NCBI GenBank assembly: GCA_032622095.1 | Contig: CP136062.1 | Coordinates: 135,882,960 to 135,946,959 of the forward strand | DNA length: 64,000 nucleotides | Direction of reading: 5' to 3' | From: Siphonodentalium dalli | Lineage: Eukaryota > Mollusca > Scaphopoda > Gadilida > Siphonodentaliidae | Shown: positions 1-11,589 of the stretch, piece by piece | How the letters are laid out: each line of letters opens with the position of its first letter | Position numbering within the stretch: the first letter of the stretch is position 1 | The notes under the pieces: model-generated | Database searches by the model: none | Seen by the model: the letters and a program-made list of their open reading frames with translations, nothing else | Told to the model about the DNA's origin: nothing | Made by a program: the position numbers and the translations under genes

Positions 1-30
1 TCAGCTGTTGATATTAACTAAAACATGAGA

Positions 31-218
31 TTTACTCTCAGGTGCCAAATAATAGTGTCAGCACGATTATTAATTTTGGAGAAAATTCCCAACGATCAAT
101 ATTATTTGGAATTGAGACATAGAGTGAAATCGCCATCACTATTATTAATTTCAGCCTAAATCCCCACACATCAATATTATTAGGCCATCACGATTATTAG
201 GCACCTGAGAGTAAAGGG
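31..218. mobile_element. Short foldback MITE with TTTACTCTCAGGTGCC ends
   Basis: The terminal words TTTACTCTCAGGTGCC (31-46) and its inverse (about 200-216) bound a 190-bp A+T-rich body rich in ATTATTA. No coding capacity. The superfamily is not identified because no clear target duplication is visible. Related text (caccctgcac, caaataatag) recurs at 11600-12000, 32880-32990 and 35420-35530. Confidence 0.55.
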
Positions 219-491
219 GAAGTCTGTAAACTCAGTACACATACCTAAACTTAATTATCAAGCTATTTTGCTCGGAGGATCACAATCCACAACACTACAC
301 TGTCAGTGTAGCAAATATTTGGTCAAGATATACATGTTTATATTTTTTACATTGAATCTAAATGTTCGAAGCCTTTGATCACTTTTAAAACCAAGTTTGC
401 TACTAGAATGCAATGTCATCCCCGAGATGTCCAGTGTTTTGATTGCCTCATGGATTATATTAAGGGGATTACCAAGAACAGACCTCATATG

Positions 492-1405
492 CAGGGACGT
501 GGCTAGAGGGTTTTCATTCAGGGGGTGTCCACCTTAGGGAAATTCCAACTGCACCCCCCCCCCCCCCCCCCCCCCCCCCTTGAATCAGACCGAACGCAAG
601 TTTTCCATAATTCCATTTGCACACACACCCCTTGCACCTCAATCCTAGCATCTCGACTGGCTTCAACTGAAGCTTTCCTATAGTGTTGGAAATTTCAAAC
701 CTCATACTCCCCCTCAGGTTTGAAAATTCTCCAACTGATGACCATTTCAGTCAATAAGTTTGACCAAATGTAGTAAAATATTGTTAAACTTATTAATATT
801 TTTGTATTGGCCACGGGGGGAGAGACAATGACACAATGGGCCGACCATGGTTCGGCCCGGTGTGTGAAAATTTGTTAATCTGATCAAGAAAATCGCAAAA
901 TCCTAGCATCTAGACTAGCCTCAAGCATTCCTAGAGTTGGAAATTTCAAACCTGACACCCCACTGAGGTTGTAAAATTTACAACTGATGACAATTCCAAT
1001 GACAATGTTGACCACATGTATGACAATATTGTTCTCTTAAATTAACTAACAGTTTTTGACTGGCAACGGGGAGGGACCAGGACACAAGCTTTCCAGGTGT
1101 TGGAAATTCCAACCTGTCACCTCCCTTAGGTTGGAAAATTTCCAACTGATGACCATTTCAGTCCAAAATTTTGACAAATAATAGGAAAATATGCAAATAT
1201 TGATCCAAAAACAAGTAATTCCCCCCAATAAATTGTTTGAAAATCAAACTACAAGAACATTTTCAACCTATTTTTGGTGTGACATTTCCAACTAATGTTT
1301 TGGCAGGTATGAAATTTCCAACTTGAAAATTTTGACCAAAGTTGGGGGGGTGAGACACCCCCCACCAAACCCCCCACCAAACCCCCCCCCCCCCCCTAAT
1401 ACCAC
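492..1405. repeat. CAGGGACGTGG poly-C repeat family, degenerate copy
   Basis: The copy begins CAGGGACGTGGCTAGAGGG and holds several rounds of 'ggaaatttccaacct...aactgatgaccatttcag' plus C tracts, including a 26-C run at 554-579 and another near 1379-1396. The same family occurs at 17973, 20433, 44800 and 61330. The right end is decayed. The short reading frames here are translations of the repeat and are not genes. Confidence 0.7.
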
Positions 1406-3150
1406 GGTCGGATCTTCCTTGTTAAACCACTCCTAGTCAATCTGACTCAATCAGAGGATTTAGCTATCCAGCACACATTGGGACAAACCAGACACTACAG
1501 ACAGACCTCAATATAATAATTCATGTAATTCTTAAGAAATGCTGTAGAATAAAAATGACAAATTCAAGGGCTGCTGCAGATATAATAAATGTGTCCTGTT
1601 TGAAAAGTGGTATTAGTGTTATTGTAGTGACTGATCTGAAACCAGAACAAATATAAGAGAGAAAATTTAGATTCATATTACCCATATTCGAACTTGACCT
1701 GAATTTTGGACTGGCATACTAATTTTGGTTCCATTCTGATGACCCAATCTGGAATGAAGTTATCATCAAACCTCAAAACGATAAAATTCTAAGTTAAAAA
1801 GGGCCATAACTCTGGTAAAAATTATCTGACAAACCCCATAATCGAAATTGACCTGTCCTTTGACTGGTAAACTCCATACCAAATTTGGTCCCAATCACCC
1901 AAATTAAGGCTATCATCCAGACATTGTCTGATGGATGTGTGCATAGACACACAAAGACACAATGAGCATTATATATGTACACATGTAGATGAAATTTTGC
2001 TTTTGCAATGAAACTATATAACAGCTATATTTACAGACAAATATTACTTTTTAGAAAAAAAATTGGTTATTTTTTATGCCATTCAGAATCGTGACTAACT
2101 GGACAATTACGGTGGCGTGACTAACGGGACAAATTTCACAAGTCACTATTCTCAAATTCTGTTTGCCATAATCCAGTTTCCATTGATGTAGTAAATTGAC
2201 TTCATATAGAGAGATAATTTATAGAGACTCTGACTGAAAATAGATATCTCACTGATGTGAAAGTTCTCACCTTTTTGGTGAAAAGAGGGGACAATTTTTC
2301 TTGACTAATGGGACATGAAAGTTCCATGAACGATAAATAAATTTTCTTCGACAACAACAACAGAGAAGAACCATCAAACTTAACATTTTTTTGTAAACAC
2401 TCAGCATATTATTTGTGAAATTAAACATTAAAGTAACATTACGTGGCCACTATTATTATGTAAACATACCAGTATTACAGGAAATAGCATTATTAACCTG
2501 GAAATACTAAATACTGGACGAAGGTTACCCCATCTGTAATTTTGGAACAAAAGAATTACCAAGAAATTTTTTAGTGAATTCTTACTCTTCAGATACTGTC
2601 CTTTGAAAAAAAAAGTAACGAATGCTTTGAATAAATGATTGGATTTTTAGCTACCATGTCTCATTTTCGTGGAATTGCTCCTATATAGTTTTGGTATGAA
2701 ATTTTATATTTCTACCAAATACCATTTCTTTTGAAATCCAATTGGTTATTTCTCAATATTTGGGCAACAATTGAAATTATTGATGCCAGGGACATTTAGT
2801 TTAAAAAATAAAGTGATTTTATAAATTTATTATGTTTGATAACTTTGAAGAAGATTACAAAATTGTCACAAAGTAGGCCTAATCATCAAATGTACATTTT
2901 CGGTTAAAAAAATATTCCTGCTGGAAAATATTTTATATACTCATATCAGCATATTGAAATCAAACCTTAGTTGAGCAGAAATACCTATGAATCGAAGTAT
3001 GATCTTTGTACTTATAAACTTTGATTATAATCTGATATAGCCCGATTTGCACATTATGTGCAAATTTGACTATATACTTATAGTCAGATCTGCACATGAG
3101 CCAGAGCTGGCAACACTTACTGTAATTTGTAAAAATTCTAAATAAAAATA
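1406..3150. repeat. Gene-free span: degenerate SINE-like repeat and a dispersed repeat shared with 41.3-41.9 kb
   Basis: 1670-1985 carries the degenerate text 'gggccataactctggtaaaaat...gacctg...catccag', seen again at 21.8, 30.3, 47.7 and 48.0 kb. 2650-3010 resembles 41350-41900, sharing TTGAAGAAGATTACAAAATT and ATTCCTGCTGGA. No ORF with family resemblance is visible. 2060-2340 repeats the word GTGACTAACGGGACA in diverged forms. Confidence 0.45.
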
Positions 3151-3159
3151 AAAAGTCAA

Positions 3160-4148
3160 CAAACCACAGTGTCCCCTTCCCCCCCCCCCCCCATTCAAAA
3201 AAAATGTTGAAATGTTCTGTTGAAAGGGTTATTATAATATTATTATAATAATTCTGTCAAAAAATATTTTTTCGTAACTGTCCTGAACTGTCAAAAATAT
3301 TTTTGCGTCATCTAGTCTAGACTACTAGTACGGTATACTGTCTATACTCCATGGAAATTCAGAAATCAAACATCCATTTCTTAAATCTTTTGCAGATCAT
3401 TTATGATACAACTTATATTTTAGTTATAAGGTGGTGTGTCTCTGATTAAACATGGTTAAACTTCACTGCACATCTTCAATATTCTGAAGTTTCAAATCTC
3501 TGGCTCTGCCCCAGGATCATGATGAAATCTGTAGGAGGAGATGATTACACCATGAACTATGATGAAGGTACTCAAAAGTGTGATGGACGGACGGACAGAG
3601 CCCGTTTCTATAGTCCCCCCTTTTCTTTCAAAACTGTAAGGTGTAATCAACTCATGCTACAGTTTTGAAAGAAAATATTGAAGGTACCCTCATACAGAAA
3701 ATTATAAAAAATGTTGAAAGTCGAAAAGGGTTAATAACTGTCAAAAAATAATTTTTCCATCATCTATATATATGTTGCACATGGGTTAATAAAGGGTTAA
3801 TAACTCCATAATAAAATAATTTTCCCTGTCATCTATATACATGTTGCACATCTTCAATATATGGGCTACAATATTCTGAAGTTTCAAGTCTCTAGGATGA
3901 AAACTGTAGGAGGAGATGATTACACCAAGTCGAAAAGGGTTAATAACTCCGTCAAAAAATAATTTTCCCGTCATCTATATATGTGTTGCACATCTTCAAT
4001 ATATGGGCAACAATATTCTGAAGTTACTAGTACAAATCTCTGGGAGGAGATGATTACACCATGAAGGTACTCAAAAGTGTGACGTACGAACGGATGGACG
4101 GAGCCCGTTTCAATAGTCCCCCCTTTTCTTTCAGAACATCGGGGGACA
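3160..4148. repeat. Dispersed repeat ('ccacagtgtcccc ... gtcgggggaca') with internal duplications
   Basis: It starts near ACCACAGTGTCCCC and ends at CTTTCAGAACATCGGGGGAC. Inside, a unit with 'aagtcgaaaagggttaataactcc', 'catgttgcacatcttcaatat' and 'ggaggagatgattacacc' is repeated (near 3720, 3790, 3930). The second copy is at 25048-25510. It is non-coding; the short frames at 3786-4219 come from it. Confidence 0.7.
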
Positions 4149-4244
4149 AAAATAAGGCTGTATCTGTGCTTCCATTCCATCTGTGTTCCTACCGGTACTA
4201 GTAGTTCAGGACCAAACACATACTAATGCCTCACCTTCACCTTG

Positions 4245-4470
4245 CAGTCCTTCCCACGAGGAAAACACAGCGAGAGTGCTTACTAGTATTTCTATCGCAA
4301 TTCAAAAGACGGGTGTAATTGCGCAATTGCATGTGCAATGATTACAGTGACTATGATTATGAACATTTTGACAACAGAGACGAGTGTGAATTTTAGCACC
4401 CGTGGATTAAAAATTCTGAGTGTATACGGGTGCGAGAGCAATCGCTCCCGTCTCATGCCAGGAAGGACTG
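4245..4470. mobile_element. CAGTCCTTCCCA hAT-like MITE, copy 1
   Basis: Inverted ends CAGTCCTTCCCACGAG / ...CCAGGAAGGACTG flank a 226-bp body containing 'agcgagag' and 'gggtgcgagagcaatcgctcccg'. ACCTTG lies directly outside both ends. The best-preserved copy is 10369-10733, which has an 8-bp duplication. Confidence 0.75.
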
Positions 4471-4805
4471 ACCTTGACATATGATATGATTTACGATTTA
4501 TGGTACATTGTACGGTTGTACCTTCCTTTTCCAAAAATTGAAACGAGACTTTTTCTCAATCAAGCAAATGACCTGTGAAGTATTGAGGCCATTGTTTGGG
4601 TCTGGACGGTCAAGTTTCGGGCATATATTCCCCACGATACTGCGCAGTACATGTATGCCTAGAACTTGATTGAACAGACCCAAATCACCTATTCAAAAAG
4701 GCTCGTTGAATTATGTATTTTTTTTGGAAAAGGAAGGTAAATGGTATGTCAAGGTATTTATACATTTGTATATGTATTTTCGGGGGAAAATCACAGTTTG
4801 GTCAT

Positions 4806-4942
4806 CAGGGATGCCAGAGAAGGGGGATGCGGGAGCACTTGCCTCCCTTGCCCTGGCCCAGGGAAGACCTGTGTGCACCCGAAAAGTATGCACCTGATTG
4901 GTTTGCCCCCCCCCCTGCCCTTTGGTGCTTCTGGCGTCCCTG
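4806..4942. mobile_element. 137-bp hAT-type MITE with perfect 8-bp target duplication
   Basis: The ends CAGGGATGCCAGAG and CTTCTGGCGTCCCTG are inverted repeats starting CAGGG, typical of hAT termini. TTGGTCAT occurs immediately before (4798-4805) and after (4943-4950), a perfect 8-bp target-site duplication. The body is G+C-richer than its surroundings. No ORF belongs to it. Confidence 0.88.
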
Positions 4943-4950
4943 TTGGTCAT

Positions 4951-6040
4951 GCCTTGTGTCATATTCATCCTTTCCAGACTTTAAGCGACCTATCCCATTA
5001 CAGGCAGCGTGGAAATTTTGACAGGATATCATTATCCTGTAGATTTTTGACTACCAAATTCCTAGTCCAGTCATGAATGTAGTGCGCACCCTTCTCCTGG
5101 ACGTTGCAATCTTCGAAAGCGGTCATGTTGACCTACCAAGTTCCTATCTTTTCAAAAGTATTTGAAAAACTCATTTAGAATTGTAGTACTACTACTTACC
5201 AGGTCTGGCAAATGTGAATACAATAGCTGTATTCAGGTAACCTACACTACTGAATTCAGCTACATGTATATATTCTACCAGTACTCTTGAACTGGCTGTT
5301 ATTATATTAAATAAACTAGAGAGATCTAGAAGCGCTGATTTGCTCATCAAATTCATGATCATGATGATCAAATTTAGTATTGCAATTTATCGACACAACA
5401 ATTTTGATTTTGTGTGAAAACTTACTACGGCGGGAGGTGAACATAAATATTCGGGGGACTCTTTTTTGTTAAAACGTGAACTGAATCACTTGTAAAACAG
5501 AAAGTCATATAGGGCCATAATTAAAAAGGTATTTGTTTGTCCTCGCCCCGACCGACTCGATTTTAACGGCCGACTGGAAATTCTTTTATTGAGATTGAGA
5601 TTGAGATTTTTTTTTTTTTTTCTTTTTTCAGTAGTGGTACCGGTATCATCCGGTATGTTGTCTGAGAAGCTCATTTTCGGTCATAAACTCCAGCAACTGT
5701 GACTGAACAGCATAATTATTTATTGTTCTTGTGTTTTTCCAACTATTAAATTTTTAATTTGTTATCAAATTAATCCCTGACTATTTATTAATATTGATAC
5801 CCTCGGCCTGCACCATGGAGGGGACCCTTAATATGCCATTCCACCTTGCAAAAAAAACAAAACAAAAATCCCTACCAACCTACCCACCTGATATTTTTTG
5901 GGTAGGGGTGTGGACAAACAAACAATTTATTAATTTTGGTCTAGTGATATAGCTTTATAGGGCAATTCCATGCATGCAGAACTGGACACACCACCAAAAT
6001 TTCAAATTCATTCTCATATCATCTAATCTTTTAAAATTAG
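4951..6040. other. Gene-free span
   Basis: No exon, RNA gene or named element is recognised. It holds a T tract near 5607-5620 and a text 'tccctaccaacctaccca' near 5867 that recurs inverted at about 39208, suggesting an unnamed diffuse repeat. Confidence 0.4.
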
Positions 6041-6044
6041 TTAA

Positions 6045-6474
6045 AGGTACTCAATCTGATCAGTCGCTCCTAAATTACTATTTCTTTGGATTAATTCAGG
6101 GGTACAAAATATTTGATTGAGTCTAGGAACCCACCCATCAAAGCTCAGATATAAATTTTTGAAGTTTGTTATTTCTCGAGAGGTGTAATAATATGTGGCC
6201 CAGAAACACATGGTCAAACGGAGGGTCTCGGACAAAATTGAAGATGGATAACTCTAAAATCAAGTGGTAATACGGTCAAATTTTTTGATACTTCAGTGAT
6301 AATACGGTCAAATTTCTTGAACAAAATGTTGATGAATAACAAGTTTTGGGAAATTTGATACCATAGTTGGCATTATTTTGTTGCAATAAATAAATTCTGA
6401 TAACTAAAACGTAGTTTGAAGAAATGTTGTTGTATTTTTATGGTATGGGGACCGTCTGATCGGATTAAGTATCT
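6045..6474. mobile_element. TTAA-flanked MITE (AGGTACTCAATC ends), copy 1
   Basis: AGGTACTCAATCTGATCAG at the left is mirrored by GATCGGATTAAGTATCT at the right. TTAA stands outside both ends (6041-6044 and 6475-6478), the duplication used by piggyBac-type transposases. Inner arms share 'aaatttgatgggtgggttcc' text with copies at 7698-8635 and 50454-50682. Non-coding. Confidence 0.78.
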
Positions 6475-7693
6475 TTAATTAAATCTTGCCTCTCAGTAAA
6501 TGGTGGGAGAAATTCCCCAGATTTTCCCCTGTTATCCTATAGTTTGAGAAGCAGTGAACTTGTTCCATTCTGTAATCTTGACTGATGGAATTGTAACGAA
6601 ATCACTCGACACTGTCAGCAGATCTATGTGATATTTGAATGGGCCATTCGATAAGATAGAAACAACCAACTGGTAGCAGCATGACCATTTGAAAATTGTC
6701 AATTTTTATGTCACATCGTCGCATCGGTGCTATAATTCGATTTGAAAATTTGACCACCCGGTTTTCGAATAAGTCTGCTTTATTTTCACCATATGTTGTT
6801 TTCATTTTATCCTAGAAAATAAAAAAACTAATCTGTTTAAATTGTCTTGCTTTTTAAAGGTCAGTATTATTGTAATTCGTTGACATGTATTTGGAGATAG
6901 ATCCCATTGCTTACCATTGTTGTTTCGAGATAGAACATTTATTATGTATAGCACTGAAATTTATGTGATCACGTGGTACAAAATAAATCAATTCATTGGT
7001 CAACAGTGGAGATGGAACACTACAGCACTGACATAAAAACTAATTCGGGAGATGGAACATATTTGCATAGCCTGTCATTCATATCTGATATATATGCTAT
7101 ACTCAATGGCGAATGCTATTGTTATCTCATTTTCCCACCAAAATGGATATACCTGTAGAACATTTTAGCACAGAGGCGACGACATATTTCATCTATATTC
7201 TCCTGTCTGGAAAGGATTTTAAAGATAAACCATCACCCATCTAGTAGTGTGTGGTAATGCCGGTAAGCTAAAGTGGTGAGTTTTGCTCGCTCGGTTAATC
7301 TCAGGCTTAAGAGATGTCCCCCTTTTCAACTATTTAATAATTTTAGAGCATCAATCAAATTGCATTTAAGCAGCACCAGATTACTATTTCCGGAACTGAT
7401 ATTTAGTGATAATTAAAGACATTGCATCTTCAGTGTTATTATTAATGAAAGTTATATAATGTGATATATTTCTAAGGAAATAATGTATCATGTGTATGCT
7501 GATTAGTCGACAAACAATTTTGTAATTTAGATCTGTATTTTTATATGCAGTGTGACGTAGAAGAAACTCTGAAGAGAATACAGTCTCACAAGGGAGTGAT
7601 CGGTCTGATCGTTATCAATATTGAAGGTATAATATTAATGTTTTGGTTTCTAGCCCTCAAATTTAGGAAAAATGTCCTACATATACAACAACT
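6475..7693. other. Gene-free span
   Basis: I see no conserved exon, RNA gene or well-bounded repeat. Local sequence is A+T-rich with no long reading frame showing family resemblance. Confidence 0.4.
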
Positions 7694-7697
7694 TTAA

Positions 7698-8635
7698 AGG
7701 TACGCAATCCGATCAGACGCTCCTAAATTACTATTTCTTTGGCTTCGGGGGTAAAAAATATTTGATTCGAGTCGAGGAACCCACCCGTCAAAGCTCAGAT
7801 TGATCAGGTATAGACTTTTGAAGTTTGTGATTTCAATTGTTTGATTACCAGAAACACGAGCTCAAACGGATGGTCTTGCAGATAAAGATGGAAAACTCTA
7901 AAATCAAGTGGTTATTATTACCACTTGATTTTAGAGTTATCCATTAGTGTTGTGCGGTTAACCGAGAAAACAACTCGGTTTCGGTTTTAAAAAATACTGA
8001 CCGACGTGATTCTGCCCCATGCAACCGACATTACGTTTTTTTTTTTTGTATGTTTATTTTTGAATCGACTTGTTAGTTGAGATAGTGTTGTCAAATAATC
8101 GACCTCTCTGATCAATTATATATCAGGATGTGTCCATTTCGTCTCAGATATGACATGTGTTGTTATAATATCGTAAGCGTCATTGAGTTGTCAAACGAAA
8201 CTGAAATGAGGAAGCATGTCGTTGTAAAAATAATAATGCGAACGAAAAGAAATGTTATACCACGTGGGAAATGGTCCAGTAGGTCCCCAACTTATTATGA
8301 TCTTCTGTAACTGGTAGTGCCTGTTTTGTCCAGTTGTGTTGGACTAATTGCTATTATGTTAAGTGATTGCTTACTAAAACCGAAACCGAGGTTTTTTACC
8401 GAAATGTAAATTCTAAAACCTCACAACACCATCTTTATCTGCAAGACCGTCCGTTTGAGTCCCTCGTGCTTCAATCAGTTTGTGGGCCACAAACAATAGA
8501 AACCGCAAAGTTCAAACATCGATATCTAATCACTCTGAGCTTTGATGGGTGGGTTCCTCGACTCGAATCAAATATTTTTTACCCCCTAAGCCAAAGAAAT
8601 AGTAATTTAGGAGCGTCTGATCGGATTGAGTACCT
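7698..8635. mobile_element. TTAA-flanked MITE, copy 2, with nested insertion
   Basis: Inverted arms of roughly 200 bp (7698-7935 and about 8431-8635) end in AGGTACGCAATCCGATCAG / GATTGAGTACCT and are flanked by TTAA at 7694-7697 and 8636-8639. The arm text is the same as copy 1. About 480 bp of unrelated sequence splits the inner palindrome (7948-8430). Confidence 0.82.
7948..8430. mobile_element. Nested MITE with GTGTTGTGCGGTT ends
   Basis: It begins GTGTTGTGCGGTTAACCGAG and ends with the imperfect inverse (...AACCTCACAACAC); 'aactcggtttcggttttaaaa' is mirrored by 'aaaaccgaaaccgaggtttttt'. It interrupts the arm sequence 'gttatccat|ctttatctgc' of the host element. A short CCAT repeat may be the target duplication, but the exact ends are ambiguous. 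The ends look hAT-like. Confidence 0.68.
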
Positions 8636-8699
8636 TTAATGCTGTGGCACACATGTTGCCACGGTATTTCCCTGATGTATTTTATGACCCTTTAAGCTG

Positions 8700-9265
8700 T
8701 ATCACCTAATCAATTAGCTGACCCAGTCATAGATCTTGCCATGAATCTCTACTGGCTAAGGCATGTAGAGATCCTACATGTATTCCATGGATACAAAACC
8801 TTAATTGGAACTTTTTAATGTTTTGACAGGGAACCCTATAAAGTTGAATAAAATAATGCAGGAAATATATTAGAAGGTCCCAAGTTGTAATTTCAATATT
8901 TAAGTGAATTTGCGAGCAATTTTGCTTTGCAAACGCTTACAATTATGGAATTTTTCCTGGGTAATTAATTTGATGTTTATTATGATATCAGCTCACAAAG
9001 GTCAGAAAAGCATGCAATTTTTAGTTGGGACACCTACAGTGAAGTACATTATTAACATATTAAGGTACAAATAATAACTAAGAAATATACATGTATATAC
9101 ATGTACCCTGCATTATTTTTTCAACTTTATATGGTTCCCTTTCAAAACTTAAAAAAATTCCAATGTTTTGTACTGTGGAATATGATCTCTATGGGCGTTA
9201 GCCAGAGAAGAGATTCATGGCATGATCTAACCCAGTCATTGTTAAAGCATTGTAAATTATTTGTC
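8700..9265. repeat. Foldback repeat, arms about 165 bp
   Basis: 'gacccagtcatagatcttgc' and 'gacagggaaccctataaag' on the left arm (8720-8863) are mirrored at 9109-9240. The loop is about 240 bp and A+T-rich. No target duplication was resolved. Confidence 0.6.
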
Positions 9266-10220
9266 ACTTATTATATCTTGCAAACATATCATGAAGAACA
9301 ATCATTTTATTTACTGTTTTATGCATGTAAGTTAAAACTTCTGGTAATTTAGCAGATGATCATACTATCAATTTGATTCTCATGTTGCTCCTGTTACAAA
9401 ATCATTTTGGTTTTTGAATTAGATTTCAAAATTTGGGGTAAACAAAACTTTTCGAACAAAATTGCTGATTGGCCAATTTGGTGATTGTCCAAGTTGGCCT
9501 ATGACCGCATGAACACTGCTTACTTGATTTCATATTGTGTAGGCGCAACTTGCAATGAGCTGTGTGAATAAGGTTGGAAATGGTCGTTAAATGCTCTTTT
9601 AATCTGCCGGTTGACTCGGTTGAGAGTAAATATAAATAATGGATCACGTTCCACACAAAATGTCACTTCAAAATCAAAATCAAATTCTTAAATGGATTAA
9701 TTGCAACCACATGTTTTCGTATTATTTCTGAGTGTCACATTAATTCCAAAGTTGGAAGTTTTCTCTTTTCATTTAGTTTCATTTGGTACCATAGTTGAAG
9801 AGACCAAAGAATGAACAGGTCGATACATTAGTGATTTGAAAGGCATACAATACATATTCAGGGTTAAATAAGTATCATATACTGTCGTGAATTTCATCCT
9901 GTGAAAAATGTACAGAACTATACTAGTAATTATATGCCCATTACTTTCAGGAATTCCTATCAGGTCAACAATGGATAATTCTACGACAGTTCAGTATGCT
10001 GGTCTAGTCCAGACTGTCTACTCAAAGGCCCGGAGTGTTGTCCGAGACATAGATCCACAGAATGATCTCGTCTTCTTCAGAATGCGCTCAAAGAAACATG
10101 AAATTTTGGTGGCCCCAGGTAATTTTAATAATTTGGACAGTCCTGACAAAGTTTCCTTAATCTTCTTCAGCCAGTGACTTTGATCGGGATAGGACAATGA
10201 TAAATCTTGTGCCCGATTGT
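9266..10220. other. Gene-free span
   Basis: Nothing recognisable. The 89-aa frame at 9908-10177 has no family resemblance and reads into the hAT-like MITE region. Confidence 0.4.
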
Positions 10221-10224
10221 CTGC

Positions 10225-10290
10225 AGTCCTTTCCATGAGCAAAACACAGCGAGAGAAACTATTTTCTCCCACAATTCAGGATACGGGTGC
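10225..10290. repeat. Solo end of the CAGTCCTTCCCA MITE family
   Basis: It carries 'cagtcctttccatgagcaaaacacagcgagag' text matching the left ends of the copies at 4245 and 10369, without a right partner. Confidence 0.6.
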
Positions 10291-10368
10291 AAGTGAACCC
10301 ATGATATATTCATTAGTTGGGTTTTCTCTCAGAAAGTGTCATTATAGGATACCTGAAGTGCCCACTTA

Positions 10369-10733
10369 CAGTCCTTCCCACGAGGGAAACACAGCGAGAG
10401 CACTTATTTGCTCTTGCAATTCAAAAGACGGGTGTAATTGCACCCGTAGTATAAAGGTAAGTTGGGTTTTGCTCAAGCAAAATGTCATTGTGGGATAGAC
10501 CCATATCCAGTTACACTTTTACATGTCCATAATTTAGCTGAGATTGGAAAAGTTCTAAATATTATTATATACCATCAAATAGTTCAATATTGAACCAATG
10601 ATTACAGTGACCATGAACATTTTGACAAGAGGGGCGACCCCCTGGACGAGTGCGAATTTTAGCACCCGCGAATTAATAATTGCTAGTGCATACAGGTGCG
10701 AGAGCAATCGCTCCCGTCTCCTGGGAAGGACTG
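10369..10733. mobile_element. CAGTCCTTCCCA hAT-type MITE, copy with perfect 8-bp duplication
   Basis: It begins CAGTCCTTCCCACGAGG and ends CCTGGGAAGGACTG. CCCACTTA sits immediately left (10361-10368) and right (10734-10741), a perfect 8-bp target-site duplication. The body shares 'acacagcgagag' and 'gcgagagcaatcgctcccgtctc' with the 4245 copy. Non-autonomous. Confidence 0.88.
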
Positions 10734-11301
10734 CCCACTTATATTTCCAAATGTCCACAATTAAATTGAGAGTGACATGCTGCATGACCCTAATTAACCT
10801 GAGAATGAAAATGATCTATACTAAATAGAATATTTCAAGATATGCACATGTTCTCCAAGCAGGCCTGCAGATTTCAATATGTAACCTATTTTTCAATTGC
10901 CTGGTTTGCTTTAGGTAACCTATAGATTACAGAAAGAGTTACTTTTGCTGTTATAATCACTACAACTGGTGGTATTATTAACTACTAATGGGCAACTCAT
11001 TGAACAAATAATTTTGAATGTCTCATTTTGGGAATTGCTTGACCAATAATTAAGGTGATAATCAATGATCGCGAGACTTTCAGAAAAATTTGGTGCCACC
11101 TGTTTTTCGTTAGCGGCATTTTCATTTTAGGTAACCTCCATGGGAACTGAATAGTTGTTCACCTTAAATATGCAGGCCTGTCTAAGTGTATTAGCAGGGG
11201 TATTTCTGTAGATAACAGAATATTGTTAATGGACAAATCAGGGAAATATCCAGGGTTTAGTTGTTTTGAAACCTGTTACTGGTGTGGGCACCCATACTCT
11301 A

Positions 11302-11501
11302 CAGTAATGCTCTAATTAATCGACTCCTTAACCAGAGCATAATTATGGGTAACTGTTCAGGATTTAGTTGGAAATATGGCTTGTTGCCATTCATGCCGAG
11401 AGCTTTCCGATGAATGGCAACAAGCCATATTTCCGACTAAATCCTGAAAATTTCCCATTATTCTGCTGTGGTTAAGGAGTCGATTAATTAGAGCATTATC
11501 G
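11302..11501. mobile_element. Palindromic CAGTAATGC MITE (family A), copy 1
   Basis: The element is almost wholly an inverted repeat: CAGTAATGCTCTAATTAATC to the inverse end, with 'tggcttgttgccattcat' mirrored around a loop of about 20 bp. TA lies outside both ends (11300-11301 and 11502-11503). TA flanks and CAGT termini resemble Tc1/mariner-derived MITEs. Confidence 0.85.
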
Positions 11502-11589
11502 TACTCTAGCAGCCCATATGTCCCCAAATTCCTAGTGAACAGTACATATATTTTGTCAACCTGAATTTTCTACTTTTTTTTAAAGGTAA

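Noticed and set aside
4711-5076. Four overlapping frames of 75-111 aa on both strands
   Set aside because: They arise from the G+C-rich 137-bp hAT MITE inserted in A+T-rich DNA; the frames cross its target duplications.
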